Origin: Deinococcus hopiensis KR-140 | Lineage (GTDB): Bacteria; Deinococcota; Deinococci; Deinococcales; Deinococcaceae | Direction: 5' to 3' | Assembly (NCBI RefSeq): GCF_900176165.1 | Contig: NZ_FWWU01000010.1 | Span: forward strand, 229,063 to 293,062 | Length of the DNA: 64,000 bases | In this document: positions 18,435 to 27,063 of the stretch, in pieces | Layout of the letters: every line of letters begins with the position of its first letter | How positions within the stretch are numbered: position 1 is the stretch's first letter | The notes under the pieces: generated by a model | Told to the model about the DNA's origin: nothing | The model's input: only the letters and a program-made list of their open reading frames with translations | Databases searched by the model: none | Made by a program: the position numbers and the translations under genes

Positions 18435-18563
18435 TAGAGCGCTTCTCCGAATGACGCCGTGCGTGGAAAGCCACCCCTCACGGCTCCATTCTCCTCAATC
18501 CTCATTCAGGTTCGCCCACCGGGCTCGGTTAAAAAGAAGTCCTCATTCTTGACAAATGCTCTG
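18435..18563 (+). repeat. MITE-A copy 2
   Basis: A 129 bp forward copy: TAGAGCGCTTCTCCGAATGA at the left, TTGACAAATGCTCTG at the right, with GCCGTGCGTGGAAAG inside. Confidence 0.85.
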
Positions 18564-18949
18564 GGGATGGGGTATGCCCGTCACACCCCATCGTATCCAG
18601 ATCTTTGGCGATCCTCTGGGTTGGCCACGCGACCTCTTCACTCTGCGACGCCGCCCGGAAACGGGGCACGGCACGCACCTTCGCCACCGCGCCTCATCCA
18701 TTTGGCCGGTGCGGCGCCTGGGTGTCACGCGCGCCCACCGGGTAACGTTGGCGGGCAGGCCCCACGCAGGCTTTTTTCCTGCCATACACCTGCTCAGCGT
18801 AACCCACCCTCCCCGCCCGCAGGGCACTTTTCTTGGGTGGCAACCTCTCCCACCCCGGAATCTGGTATCCCACGCCGCCGAAAAGTCCTCCAAACGGTCA
18901 GCGTGGGAATGCCCCTCGATCTCCAGAGCGCCTGCGGGCTCGACCCTGG
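18564..18949. other. No recognisable gene
   Basis: Open frames exist but none resembles a protein; the composition is that of decayed DNA. Confidence 0.4.
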
Positions 18950-19060
18950 CCAGAGGGATCGGTTCATCTGTGATGAAATAACGGGTCAACCCGAGCGGAC
19001 GTGCAACGCTGCGCAGCGCAGCGCAGGGGACGGAATGGATGATCCGCAAACCGTATGCAT
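18950..19060 (+). repeat. MITE-B copy 6
   Basis: A short copy: GGTTCATCTGTGATGAAATA, GAGCGGACGTGCAACGCTGC, then GGATGATCCGCAAACCGTA at the right end. It lacks the central block of longer copies. It lies 54 bases before the GNAT gene. Confidence 0.75.
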
Positions 19061-19113
19061 CCCTCCTCCTTTCCTGCGTAACTGGGGTGGACAATTCTTC
19101 GACGAGTCAGAGG

Positions 19114-19698
19114 ATGAGCGCGATACTTCTTCTCATGGAACACGACGTGATGCTGTCGGACGGTGCCCACACCCTCCGTCCTCTCGCAGAGGCGGATATT
19201 CCCGACCTCATCGCGCTCGCATCACGCAACGTTCACGAATACATCCATATGGGAGTCGCACCAACAGCCGAAGTGACCTACCTCCACCCGTTGCGTGCTG
19301 CGGATCAGATGCCATTTGTGCAGCTCCTGAACGGTGAGTTGGCAGGCTGTACGCGCTATCTGGAAATCCGTCCTGTTCGGCGCAGCCTGGAAATTGGTGG
19401 CACCTGGCTCGCTCCGCAGTTTATGCGGACGGGTGCAAACCGAACCTTCAAACGTCTGTTGTTGGCCCACGCCTTTGAGGTGATGGGCACGTCTCGAGTG
19501 AAGTTCAAAACCGATATCCGCAATCTCCGTTCACAGGTGGCCATTGCTGCGCTGGGTGCCGTACGAGAAGGGGTATTGAGAAAGGACCGGTATCGGCTTG
19601 ATGGGACAGCGCGAGACACAGTCGTGTATAGCATCACCGACGATGAATGGCCGTCAGTGAAGGCCCGTCTGCCGCACACCTCCCAGGTTGAACGCTGA
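19114..19698 (+). CDS. GNAT N-acetyltransferase (RimJ/RimL type)
   Basis: 194 residues from ATG 19114 (MSAILLLMEHD); ATG 19135 is an alternative. The RimJ/L-type order is visible: an N-terminal THTLRPLAEADIPDL strand-helix, a central strand with the substrate region (LNGELAGCTRYLEIRP), the acetyl-CoA strand EIGGTWLAPQFMRTGANRTFKRLLLAHAFE (degenerate Q/RxxGxG/A loop), and VKFKTDIRNLRSQVAIAALGAVREGVLRK, typical of the family. It is predicted to acetylate an amine on a protein N-terminus or small molecule; the substrate is unknown. It is followed after 72 bases by the PAP2 gene on the same strand. Confidence 0.88.
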   Translation: MSAILLLMEHDVMLSDGAHTLRPLAEADIPDLIALASRNVHEYIHMGVAPTAEVTYLHPLRAADQMPFVQLLNGELAGCTRYLEIRPVRRSLEIGGTWLAPQFMRTGANRTFKRLLLAHAFEVMGTSRVKFKTDIRNLRSQVAIAALGAVREGVLRKDRYRLDGTARDTVVYSITDDEWPSVKARLPHTSQVER

Positions 19699-19770
19699 AG
19701 GCGGCCTTCAGTACGGGGTGGGCCACCGTGCTGAGCTACCGGTACGGCGCCACGCGCCTCAGGAGGAAAA

Positions 19771-20310
19771 ATGACTGACGGGATTCAAGCCTCACTCCAT
19801 ACCCTGGCGGTTCATCAACCGGTCGCCGCTTCTCTGGCCCGTTTCTGTGCCAGCCTCCTCCTCTTCGTATTGCTCGGCCTCCTCGCAGTTGCAGCGTGGC
19901 TTATGCGCCGGCAGCTCACTTGGAAATACGCCGCCCGCGTCGTGGTTTCCCTGACAGTGGCAACGGTCTTAACCCTTCTGACCAACCATTTGGTACTCGA
20001 CCCACGCCCCTTTGTGGTGGAGCATTATTCGCCCCTGGCGCATGCATCGGCTGACAACGGTTTCCCCAGTGATCACACGCTCGTAGCGGCCCTTTTTGTA
20101 GGCTGGGCAGGATGGTTGAATCGGCGCTGGAGCCTCGCCTTTGCCCTGGGTCTGGCCGCAATCATATTGGGGCGCTTGGCCATTGGAGCTCACCACTCTT
20201 TAGACGTCCTGGGCAGCTTGGTCTTTGCTGCTCTGGGGATCTTTACCGCCTCAAAATGGCCATTCCCTCCGTCATGGCAACACCGTCCACTCCTTCCCTT
20301 CCTGACCTAA
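19771..20310 (+). CDS. PAP2-family undecaprenyl-diphosphatase-like membrane phosphatase
   Basis: 179 residues, about five membrane helices. The three phosphatase motifs are present: DPRPF (end of motif 1, 74-78 region), PSDH (motif 2) and GRLAIGAHHSLDVLG (motif 3, with catalytic His). The size and motifs fit the BcrC/YbjG type, which recycles undecaprenyl diphosphate at the outer membrane face and can confer bacitracin tolerance; other lipid phosphates are possible substrates. A near-perfect GGAGG sits seven bases before ATG 19771. Confidence 0.88.
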   Translation: MTDGIQASLHTLAVHQPVAASLARFCASLLLFVLLGLLAVAAWLMRRQLTWKYAARVVVSLTVATVLTLLTNHLVLDPRPFVVEHYSPLAHASADNGFPSDHTLVAALFVGWAGWLNRRWSLAFALGLAAIILGRLAIGAHHSLDVLGSLVFAALGIFTASKWPFPPSWQHRPLLPFLT

Positions 20311-20686
20311 ACCGTATTTCCGCTAACGCCAACTGCTGGTGGGCTGTCGCTGCCATGTCGGTTTAGAGCATGTGTCAAGTGCAACGCCCATCCCTACCCG
20401 TGCGGCGTGGCTGTTATTGGGCCACCGAGGGCCGCGCTCTCCCGTCGCGGGTACGCTTGCGCCACACCTTGCACGGTCCATCTTCGCTGCCGATCGCGGT
20501 CGCCCCGCCCCAGACCCACCTGCCCGGCCTGCTGGAGGGCGCGCAGGACACGGGCACGCCGCACGCTGGCCGCCTCGGAGAGTGTGACGGTCTCCCGCAC
20601 GTAGACCTGGGCGGCCGCCGTCACGCTGGTGAGCAGGGAGGAGAAGCCTCAGTATGGAGGCCAAATACCGCTCGCGCTTTCCTCAC
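20311..20686. other. No confident gene
   Basis: A minus-strand frame of 76 codons (20394-20624) includes an even, helix-prone segment (VYVRETVTLSEAASVRRARVLRALQQAG) that could be a fragment of a real protein. It has no recognised family and no ribosome site, so it is not called. Confidence 0.4.
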
Positions 20687-21529
20687 TCAGTCGAGAATAG
20701 AGGGAGGGGCTGCCACCCCACGTACAAGAGCTTCCCCACATCGCCGACAATAGCGGGCATCTGTTTCATGCCCTTCCAGGCCGCAGCGCAGGCATATCCG
20801 CTGTTCTCGACTGCTGGCGTGTGCCTGTGTCAGCCCAACAGTAACAATGCCTGTGGGAACAGCAATGATGCAATAGCCCAGGATCATTGCGAGAGAAGCG
20901 AGTCCTTTTCCAAGTGCTGTCCTGGGCGCTATATCTCCATATCCTACCGTTGTCAATGTTACGATCGCCCAGTAGATGCTGGTTGGAATGCTTGTATAAC
21001 CGTGCTGCGGCCCTTCTATGACGTACATCAGTGTTCCAATAATGATGACGAGCGTGATGACCACGGCAAAGAAGACGGTAATTTTTGCCAAGCTCGCCCG
21101 CAGCGCCTGTGTTAGAATGCTGGCTTCACTCAGGTAGCGCACCAGCTTGAGGATACGGAAAAGCCTAAGTAGGCGTAGAACCCGGATGATCAGCAAATAT
21201 TGAGCACCCGGAAGGAATAAGGCTACGTAGGCGGGAAGAATTGACAGCAGATCAACCACACCAAAAAAGCTCTGGGCATAATGACTGGCCCGCCGGGCTG
21301 TTATGAGACGTAGAAGATACTCTACTGTGAAAAGCAACGTCAGTACCCACTCCAGGAGCTGGAGCTGAGGGCCATAGTGCGCCCTAAACTCCGAAACGCT
21401 ATCGAGCATGACTGCCAGGACACTGACGAAGATAGTTGCGGTCAGGAACAGATCGAAGTTACGCCCAGCTTGCGTATCTGAGTTGTAAATGATGTTGCCG
21501 AGCTTCACCCGCCACGGTGCTCGATTCAT
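20687..21529 (-). CDS. Voltage-gated potassium channel subunit with zinc ribbon
   Basis: 280 residues of the six-helix ion-transport family. S4 is obvious (LLIIRVLRLLRLFRILKLVRYL), and the selectivity filter TTVGYGD (about 193-199) precedes the last helix. S1-S3 are in FDLFLTATIFVSVLAVML through FFGVVDLLSILPAYVALFL. After the pore the tail has a four-Cys zinc ribbon (CLRCGLEG ... YCRRCGEAL), unusual for a simple Kv-type channel. It should form a tetramer in the inner membrane. Its ATG overlaps the stop of the XRE regulator gene by four bases (ATGA type), so both are made from one transcript, and the base composition is clearly less GC-rich than neighbours, a sign of transfer. Confidence 0.92.
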   Translation of the reverse strand: MNRAPWRVKLGNIIYNSDTQAGRNFDLFLTATIFVSVLAVMLDSVSEFRAHYGPQLQLLEWVLTLLFTVEYLLRLITARRASHYAQSFFGVVDLLSILPAYVALFLPGAQYLLIIRVLRLLRLFRILKLVRYLSEASILTQALRASLAKITVFFAVVITLVIIIGTLMYVIEGPQHGYTSIPTSIYWAIVTLTTVGYGDIAPRTALGKGLASLAMILGYCIIAVPTGIVTVGLTQAHASSREQRICLRCGLEGHETDARYCRRCGEALVRGVAAPPSILD

Positions 21530-21759
21530 TTCCTACCGCTTTTCTCCGCTTCACTCCGGGGATGGGCTGTCAGCTCCAGGTCCAGGGCTTCGAGCACGTC
21601 CAAGAGACTCTGGGGAATGCTGCCCCGCTTCCCGCTCAGGATCGCTGCAACAGAAGGCTGTTTGACTTCCAGCCGCCGGGCCAGCTCTGCCTGGGTGACG
21701 TTCCGCGCTGCCATAGCGGCCCGCAGCGCCGTCCTGATCTGTTCATCGGTAGGGTTCAT
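21526..21759 (-). CDS. XRE-type HTH regulator
   Basis: 77 residues from ATG 21759 (MNPTDEQIRTALRAAMAARN). A TTG at 21795 would add 12 residues but overlaps an operator. The HTH is MAARNVTQAELARRLEVKQPSVAAILSGKRG, typical of antitoxin-like and Cro-like XRE proteins, followed by SIPQSLLDVLEALDLEL. There is no ribosome site on the transcript side (CTCCTCC precedes the start), which suggests leaderless translation. Two palindromes directly upstream are likely its own operators. It is coupled to the potassium channel downstream. Confidence 0.88.
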   Translation of the reverse strand: MNPTDEQIRTALRAAMAARNVTQAELARRLEVKQPSVAAILSGKRGSIPQSLLDVLEALDLELTAHPRSEAEKSGRK

Positions 21760-21773
21760 AAGGAGGAGTGTAT

Positions 21774-21813
21774 TAGACGTTTCGTCTATCAACAACCTTA
21801 GACGAAACGTCTA
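21774..21813 (-). promoter_or_regulatory. Twin palindromic operators of the XRE-channel operon
   Basis: Two 15-bp perfect palindromes, TAGACGTTTCGTCTA (21774-21788) and TAGACGAAACGTCTA (21799-21813), centred 25 bp apart. They have the same arms and complementary centres. The first lies 15 bases before the regulator's ATG. Confidence 0.85.
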
Positions 21814-22404
21814 ACGTCAGGGCAGCAGCGAAGGCGCTCACCCGACCAGGAGAAATACAGCTTTCCGCCTTATGTGGCCCTTCAGCCCCCGTCTCCCTCA
21901 TCCTCCACGGCTGCCGTCTGGACCGGGGGAGGGTAGGGATGGGGCTCAGGAGGGGAGGGCCGCGCAAGCGATGAGATCAGCAGCGTACCCCCAGCTGCGA
22001 TTTTATCCGTAGGAAATGAACGGGTTACATTGTCAGAGGAGAGAAGATTCAGCTCGGTTGGCGGAGACATGCCTCGGTACCAGTGTTCCCACCGCGAAAG
22101 CCACCAGGTCCAGAGCCTCCCACGGGTCTACGCCTCTGGCACCAGCAGCGTGACAACGGGAAATTTCGTTGCAGCCACGCTTTCACAGGGGTACGGCGTT
22201 GATTCCGGTCTTTCTCCTGCTTCCGGAGCCGCGCAGCAGCGTTCGAAAAATATGCCTGTCCTTTTACAACAGTGTGCGCCTCCTAAAGTAAATAATGAGG
22301 CACAAGCGGGACTTGAACAGACGAGCTTACTTCGCCGAATGCTCCTCTGGGGTTGAGTTGCGTGAATGGCGTCACTTTGCCATCTCTGCGCACCTGCTGG
22401 TCTG
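21814..22404. other. No recognisable gene
   Basis: No protein-like frame on either strand. An imperfect AT-richer patch near 22005-22045 is the only feature. Confidence 0.4.
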
Positions 22405-22513
22405 TTGCAGAAAAACGGTGAAGCGTCCGTGATGAAATACCGGGCCACCCCGAGCGGACGTGCAACGCTGCGCCGCAGCGGGGGCGGAACGGATGATGCG
22501 GAAACCGCTCGAT
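22405..22513 (+). repeat. MITE-B copy 7
   Basis: A short copy with GTCCGTGATGAAATACCGGG, GAGCGGACGTGCAACGCTGC and GGAACGGATGATGCGG. The left end is rearranged, with a piece of the central AAAAACGGTGA block moved to the front. Confidence 0.7.
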
Positions 22514-22719
22514 CGGGCGCAGACGCCGCGAATCTGGCGCGGCAGGGGGCCCGTGCCCGCACCGAACAAGAACGCCCGAGGGGTCGCCGCCGGTGCAGCT
22601 GCGGTCAGCAGTGACCTGCTCCTGGCCCTCGTCTCCGAAGCTGGAGAACGCGCCATCGTGACCGCTCGGGGAGGCACCTTCCCCCAACGTTCCCGGTGCT
22701 GGGCCATGGGATGGAGGGA

Positions 22720-22800
22720 GAACACCACCTCCCCTCCACACACGCTGCAAAGAAGCGGTTCGAACAACTCCTCGACGAGGCAGGTTCTGACCCCTCTGTC
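22720..22800 (+). pseudogene. Decayed copy of the 14951 gene's 3' end
   Basis: Reads THAAKKRFEQLLDEAGSD, close to the end of the 14951 protein (HAAKKRLEQLLDEAGFD). The rest is lost. Confidence 0.7.
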
Positions 22801-22874
22801 CCCATTGGGACGTTGCTCCTTCACCGCCTTGATGGGAGCGCAACGTTCCGTGGGGAAAGGTCGTAAGGAGCGGC

Positions 22875-23605
22875 ATGGGTAATCTCCTCCGGTCCCCGTC
22901 GGAGTTCGCCACCATCGAGGGGCAACTCCTGGAATACACCCGGTCAGGCGCGGGCGCGCCTCCAGTGGTGCTCGTCAATGGTGCGGGCGGTCCCATGGAC
23001 AGCTGGTTTCGCGTCTTTGGGCCCATCACGCGGCAATCCACTGTTTTTGCCTACAACCGTCCCGGTCTGGCCCATCCGTGCCTCAAACGGGCCCTGTCAT
23101 GCTGCGTACCTTGCAGGGTCTTCTGGCGCACGCGCAGGTGGCCCCACCCTTTGTCTTGGTAGGACATTCTCCGGGCGGTCTCCTTGTCAATTTATTTGCC
23201 CGAACCTTTCCTGAGCAAACTGCTGGCGTGGTGCTGGACGCAGCAACCCCGGAAGACGTGCTGTTGCATCGCCCGCCCTCATCAGGGTGGCGGGTCCGGC
23301 TTAACCGGGCATTTCACCGCCCTCACCCCTGGGAAGAGACGCGACACGTCGGGGCCCTGAGCGCGCAGGTCCAGGCCGCCGGCGACTTCCCACCGGTCCC
23401 GCTGTTGGTGCTGAGCGGCACCCGGTACCCGCGCGGGATGCCGAAGGCAATGCGAGATGCCCGTACGGTGCATCAAGAGAACGTCGTGAGGCTTTCTCCA
23501 TGGGGTGAACACCACTTCGCGAAGCGGAGCGGCCATTTTCCTCAGATCACAGAGCCCCAACTGGTCGTCGAGGCCATCCGCGCCGTGTTGGGCAAAGCGA
23601 CTTGA
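22875..23605 (+). pseudogene. Alpha/beta hydrolase with internal frameshift
   Basis: The first ~65 residues (from ATG 22875) give the family N-terminus: EYTRSGAGAPPVVLVNGAGGPMDSW ... VFAYNRPGL. After about 23065 the frame changes and continues to the stop at 23605: LVGHSPGGLLVNLFARTFPE with intact nucleophile Ser, then PLLVLSGTRYPRG and EHHFAKRSGHFPQITEPQLVVEAI with the catalytic His. Only one frameshift (near 23065-23080) separates the halves and the catalytic residues survive, so this may be recent decay or an assembly error. Otherwise it would be an ordinary ~240-residue soluble hydrolase. Confidence 0.85.
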
Positions 23606-23698
23606 TCAACCTCGGCATGCAAGCGCCAGGGCGGCACCTCCTGCAAGAGAACGAGCAGCGGCAAGGTCCTCCTCCACGCAGACCGCTTTGTACCGCCC

Positions 23699-23863
23699 CA
23701 TACGGTTGTTCGCCGTAGGCGCATTCCGGATCGTCCGTCCCCTGGGCTCCGGTGCGTCCACGCCTCTGTGTCACCGTTTTTCCTGCTCACGCTGCTGCGC
23801 AGCGTTGCGCCTCCGCTTGGATCAACCAGTGATTTCACAGCCGATTGACCGGAATCCGTATCA
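23699..23863 (-). repeat. MITE-B copy 8
   Basis: A ~165 bp reverse copy carrying GCATTCCGGATCGTCCG, CACCGTTTTTCCTGCTCAC and GATTTCACAGCCGATTGACC. Its gene-side end CCGTATCA supplies the TGA stop (23861-23863, complement) of the sigma factor gene. Confidence 0.8.
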
Positions 23864-25051
23864 GTCCTCCAGATACTCCCGCAATGAACTCCGGCGACTC
23901 TGGTTGTACTTCAGTTTCCGCAGCGCCTTGTTCTCAATCTGCCGAATCCGCTCGCGCGTGACCCCAAAGTGCTGCCCCACCTCCTCCAGCGTGTGCTCCC
24001 GACCATCCACCAGCCCCTTGCGCAACCGCAACACCTGCGCCTCCCGGGGGTCGAGCATCCCCAGCACCCGCTCAATCTCCTCGCCCAGCAGCACGCTCGT
24101 CACCTGCTCCAGGGGCGACTCCCGCGTCTCATCGGGTATGAAATCCCCGTACACGCTGTCCCCCTCCTCACCCACCGGGGAGGCCAGACTCATGGTGTCT
24201 TGCGTCACCCGCCGCATCTCTTTGACCCGCTCCGCGTCCCATCCAGGTCCCATCGCTTCCGCAACCTCCTCCGGACTGGCGTCCCGCCCCAGCTCCTGGC
24301 CCAGGCTCCGGGACGTCCGCGAGAGTTTGTTCAACGTCTCGGTCACATGCACCGGGAGACGAATGTTGCGGGACTGGTCCGCGAGTGCCCGGCTCACCGA
24401 CTGCCGAATCCACCACGTCGCGTACGTCGAGAACTTAAAGCCCTTGCGGTACTCGAACTTCTCCGCTCCCCGGATCAGCCCGGCGTTCCCCTCCTGGATC
24501 AGGTCGAGCAGGCCCATCCCGCGGTTGCTGTACTTCTTCGCGATGCTCACCACCAGGCGGAGGTTCGCCTCCACCAACTGCTGCTTGGCCGCCTGACCAT
24601 CCTCCACGATTCGGACCAGCGTGCGCTTCTCCCGGTCTCCCAGCTCCGCCTCGACTTCCAGCCGCTGGCGGGCTTCCTCGCCCGCTTCCATGCGCCGGGC
24701 CAGCTCGATTTCCTCCGTATGCGTGAGGAGAGCAACGCGGCCGATCTCCTGCAGGTACTGCCGCATTGGGTCCATGCTGACCGCCAGCGGCACGTCCGTC
24801 AGTTCCAGCAGGACTGGAGCGTCCCCGTCCGGTTCAGCCTCCTGGTCCTCCTGGCTTTCGTCCAGTAGCGCGTCCTCTTCCTGGTCTTCTTTGAGGAACG
24901 CGTCCTCCTCTTCGAGCAGGTCTTCAGGCCTTGGTTCTTCCAGAGGGGCGGGCACCTCCACCACCGAGGTGGGCTCGGGCACAGCGTGCTCCTCAAGTGG
25001 ATGGGCTGGAACGCGCTTCCTGGCACGGGGGGGGACAGTCATTCGCTCCAT
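23861..25051 (-). CDS. RNA polymerase sigma-70 factor (RpoD-like)
   Basis: 396 residues. After an acidic, low-complexity N-terminus (EDLLEEEDAFLKEDQEEDALL) all primary-sigma regions follow: 1.2 (DPMRQYLQEIGRVALLTHTEE), 2.1-2.4 (LVEANLRLVVSIAKKY, GLLDLIQEGNAGLIRG, FSTYATWWIRQSVSRAL), region 3 (SRTSRSLGQELGRDASPEEVA) and 4.2 (TLEEVGQHFGVTRERIRQIE). It directs RNA polymerase to -35/-10 promoters. A housekeeping factor amid decayed IS and repeats is odd; it may be a second, plasmid-borne copy (group 2). The stop is formed by MITE-B copy 8 right after the conserved REYLED end, so the protein is complete. Confidence 0.92.
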   Translation of the reverse strand: MERMTVPPRARKRVPAHPLEEHAVPEPTSVVEVPAPLEEPRPEDLLEEEDAFLKEDQEEDALLDESQEDQEAEPDGDAPVLLELTDVPLAVSMDPMRQYLQEIGRVALLTHTEEIELARRMEAGEEARQRLEVEAELGDREKRTLVRIVEDGQAAKQQLVEANLRLVVSIAKKYSNRGMGLLDLIQEGNAGLIRGAEKFEYRKGFKFSTYATWWIRQSVSRALADQSRNIRLPVHVTETLNKLSRTSRSLGQELGRDASPEEVAEAMGPGWDAERVKEMRRVTQDTMSLASPVGEEGDSVYGDFIPDETRESPLEQVTSVLLGEEIERVLGMLDPREAQVLRLRKGLVDGREHTLEEVGQHFGVTRERIRQIENKALRKLKYNQSRRSSLREYLED

Positions 25052-25409
25052 ACTGAGGGAAAGGCCTACGTCGTGTCCGTGACTTCACTCTGTGCAGCGC
25101 AGCCCAGGGCAAACTCCACGTCCAGCCTGCACTTGATGTCTGCTGCGTTCGCGTACTCTGGCTGATCCGCGAACAGCTTCCTGCCAGACCTCGCCCGCTG
25201 CCGCCCGCACCTCCGCGTGGCATCCCGGTGCGTTGCCCGGGGCCTGGAGCGGCGGTCCTCCTGCTCCAGGAGGACTTTGTCACTTTGAAGCTGCCCTTCG
25301 CTGTGGTGACCGCTCTTGGCGGCAATGCGCTCATCCCCTGCAGCTGGCAGCGGTTATTTCTCGACTTCTCGCTTCCCAGCCTTGAAACCCTGGCGTTCCC
25401 ACCAAGCTG

Positions 25410-25859
25410 CTAAGCCACGCCAGCCAGAACCAGAAGAACGAACGCGGCAGTGATGATGCCCACGCGGACATAATGAAAGCCATTCCAGCGACTGACCTGC
25501 GCCTGCCAATCCCCCGGCGCACTCTCTGCAGACCAGCGAGCGGCCCGTGAAGCGATGGGAACGAGGAGCATGATGGACATCACGACGCTGACCAGCAGCA
25601 ACGTGACGGCCATAGCGACTGTCAACGCCTGCGGGTGACCCCACGCCTGGGAAGCCCAAACGACCGCAAGGATGACCGATCCGATGTACCAAAACGGCAT
25701 CACCCGTCCAAGCACCCGGGCCCCATCGCTGCGGGCCGCAACCGCAGCATTTTCCGGGAGCCGACCAAAGATTGGTTCGACAAAAGCGGCGACAGAGAAC
25801 TCGACGCCTACCATCAATCCGACCAGGACAATCGTGAGGATGACCAGCCATGCCTGCAT
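25410..25859 (-). CDS. DUF1772 membrane protein
   Basis: 149 residues from ATG 25859 (MQAWLVILTIVLVGLMVGVEF); the longer start at 25910 overlaps the operator. Four membrane helices with family hallmarks: VGVEFSVAAFVEPIFGRLPENAAVAARSDGARVLGRVMPFWY in the first half, and WNGFHYVRVGIITAAFVLLVLA at the end. DUF1772 proteins are small inner-membrane proteins related to anthrone-oxygenase-like folds; the substrate is unknown. The gene is divergent from a TetR regulator across a short region with TTCTAGC sites, so it is the likely regulated target. Confidence 0.85.
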   Translation of the reverse strand: MQAWLVILTIVLVGLMVGVEFSVAAFVEPIFGRLPENAAVAARSDGARVLGRVMPFWYIGSVILAVVWASQAWGHPQALTVAMAVTLLLVSVVMSIMLLVPIASRAARWSAESAPGDWQAQVSRWNGFHYVRVGIITAAFVLLVLAGVA

Positions 25860-25915
25860 ACTTTCCCCCGTCTTTGAGTGCGTACCAGCGGCGCCAGTTA
25901 CTAGAGCCATATTAT

Positions 25916-25950
25916 TTCTAGCAATGCTAGAATGTCAAGTGATGCTAGAA
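25916..25950. promoter_or_regulatory. TetR operator with three half-sites
   Basis: A perfect palindrome TTCTAGC-AAT-GCTAGAA (25916-25932) and a third half-site GCTAGAA at 25944-25950, 18 bp after the second arm. It sits between two divergent starts 98 bp apart and so can control both genes. Confidence 0.8.
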
Positions 25951-25957
25951 TAATGGG

Positions 25958-26536
25958 ATGACGATCCAGCAACGGAAGGAACGCGGGCGCGCAGAACGCC
26001 AACAGATGATCGTCTCGGCAGCCCGGAAGCTCGCCGAGACCGAGGGATGGGACGCGGTGACCGTACGCAAGCTCGCTGAACACATCGAGTACAGCCAGCC
26101 GGTGCTCTACAGCCACTTTCGCAGTAAGGACGAGATCGTCGGGGCCGTTGCGCTTGAGGGCTTCGCCGAGCTGACGTTGGCCATCCGCAATGCCATTCCC
26201 GCAGAGGCGACCGGACGCAGCGCTGTGTCGGCGCTGGCGGAGGCGTACATGGCCTTTGCCGAGCGACATCCTGCGGTTTACGACAGCATGTTTGGTCTGA
26301 GCAACGGGCTGCCGTTTGCCGATGAACGCACGCCGGCACCCATGCGCGAGGGGTTCATGGCCCTGCTGGACACCCTGCGTGAGGTCGCTGGTACGGTTGC
26401 GCCAGGCTTGTTCACCGAGGTTGCGTGGGCGGCGCTGCACGGCCTGGTCACCTTGACCCGCGCTGGCCGTTTGCCCCCTGAACACACCCCAGAGCGGCTC
26501 AGGGTGCTCGTGGATTGGATGGTCGGGAACGGATGA
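25958..26536 (+). CDS. TetR-family transcriptional regulator
   Basis: 192 residues from ATG 25958. The N-terminal HTH is standard: RQQMIVSAARKLAETEGWDAVTVRKLAEHIEYSQPVLYSHFRSKDEIVGAV. The C-terminal part is a helical ligand-binding and dimer domain of WHG type (AYMAFAERHPAVYDSMFGL ... EVAWAALHGLVTLTRAGRLP). It most likely represses itself and the divergent DUF1772 gene through the TTCTAGC sites, with release by a small hydrophobic ligand. The regulator starts within 8 bases of the last half-site, so its transcript has almost no leader. Confidence 0.92.
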   Translation: MTIQQRKERGRAERQQMIVSAARKLAETEGWDAVTVRKLAEHIEYSQPVLYSHFRSKDEIVGAVALEGFAELTLAIRNAIPAEATGRSAVSALAEAYMAFAERHPAVYDSMFGLSNGLPFADERTPAPMREGFMALLDTLREVAGTVAPGLFTEVAWAALHGLVTLTRAGRLPPEHTPERLRVLVDWMVGNG

Positions 26537-26579
26537 AGAGTGCCCCTCGGCTGCCCCAAACCAAAGTGACAAAGTCATG

Positions 26580-26708
26580 CCAGGGCCTGTGTCAAAAAGG
26601 GAACTTCTTTTTGACCGAGCAGCGCGAGCGAGCTTGAATGCGCATGGGGAGAATGGGAAGCCGTGAGGAGCGCCCTTCCACTCGCGGGGCCATTCGGACT
26701 CCTGCTCC
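26580..26708 (-). repeat. MITE-A copy 3
   Basis: A ~129 bp reverse copy: GGGCCTGTGTCAAAAAGG at the left, CATTCGGACTCCTGCTC at the right and GCCGTGAGGAGCGCCC inside. The stretch 26709-27063 after it holds no recognisable gene. Confidence 0.85.
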
Positions 26709-27063
26709 GGGGCCCTTCACCTTCCAGCCCCGGTCCTCCTGGTACGTGCTCCCATCCCCTGAGGCTTACGCTCGGCGGCCTGGCAACCTGTTTCTCAGCC
26801 CACCGGCTCACGTTGTCTCGGCCCTCGTACACAGCTGTGGAGCAGATGAGCACCGCGCAGAATGCCAAAACCATCTCGCAGGACAGTCCCCTCGCCCGTC
26901 ACGTTCCCGCAACCGGCACCCTTCGAGCGCAGAAGGCCCTGTTCTTTGAGGACGCTGGGGCCCTCAAGCAGCGCTCTCCCCAGCCCACCCCGGTGACCGT
27001 GCCGGTCGCAGGGGGAGTCCGGCTTCCACACAGAAGGGAGCTGGCCCCGCCCCCCTTGTCCTG

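Noticed and set aside
20394..20624. 76-codon minus-strand gene
   Set aside because: One even helical segment but no ribosome site, no family and no clear start.
21526..21795. Longer XRE protein from TTG 21795
   Set aside because: The extra 12 residues would overlap the operator palindrome and do not belong to the HTH domain; ATG 21759 is preferred.
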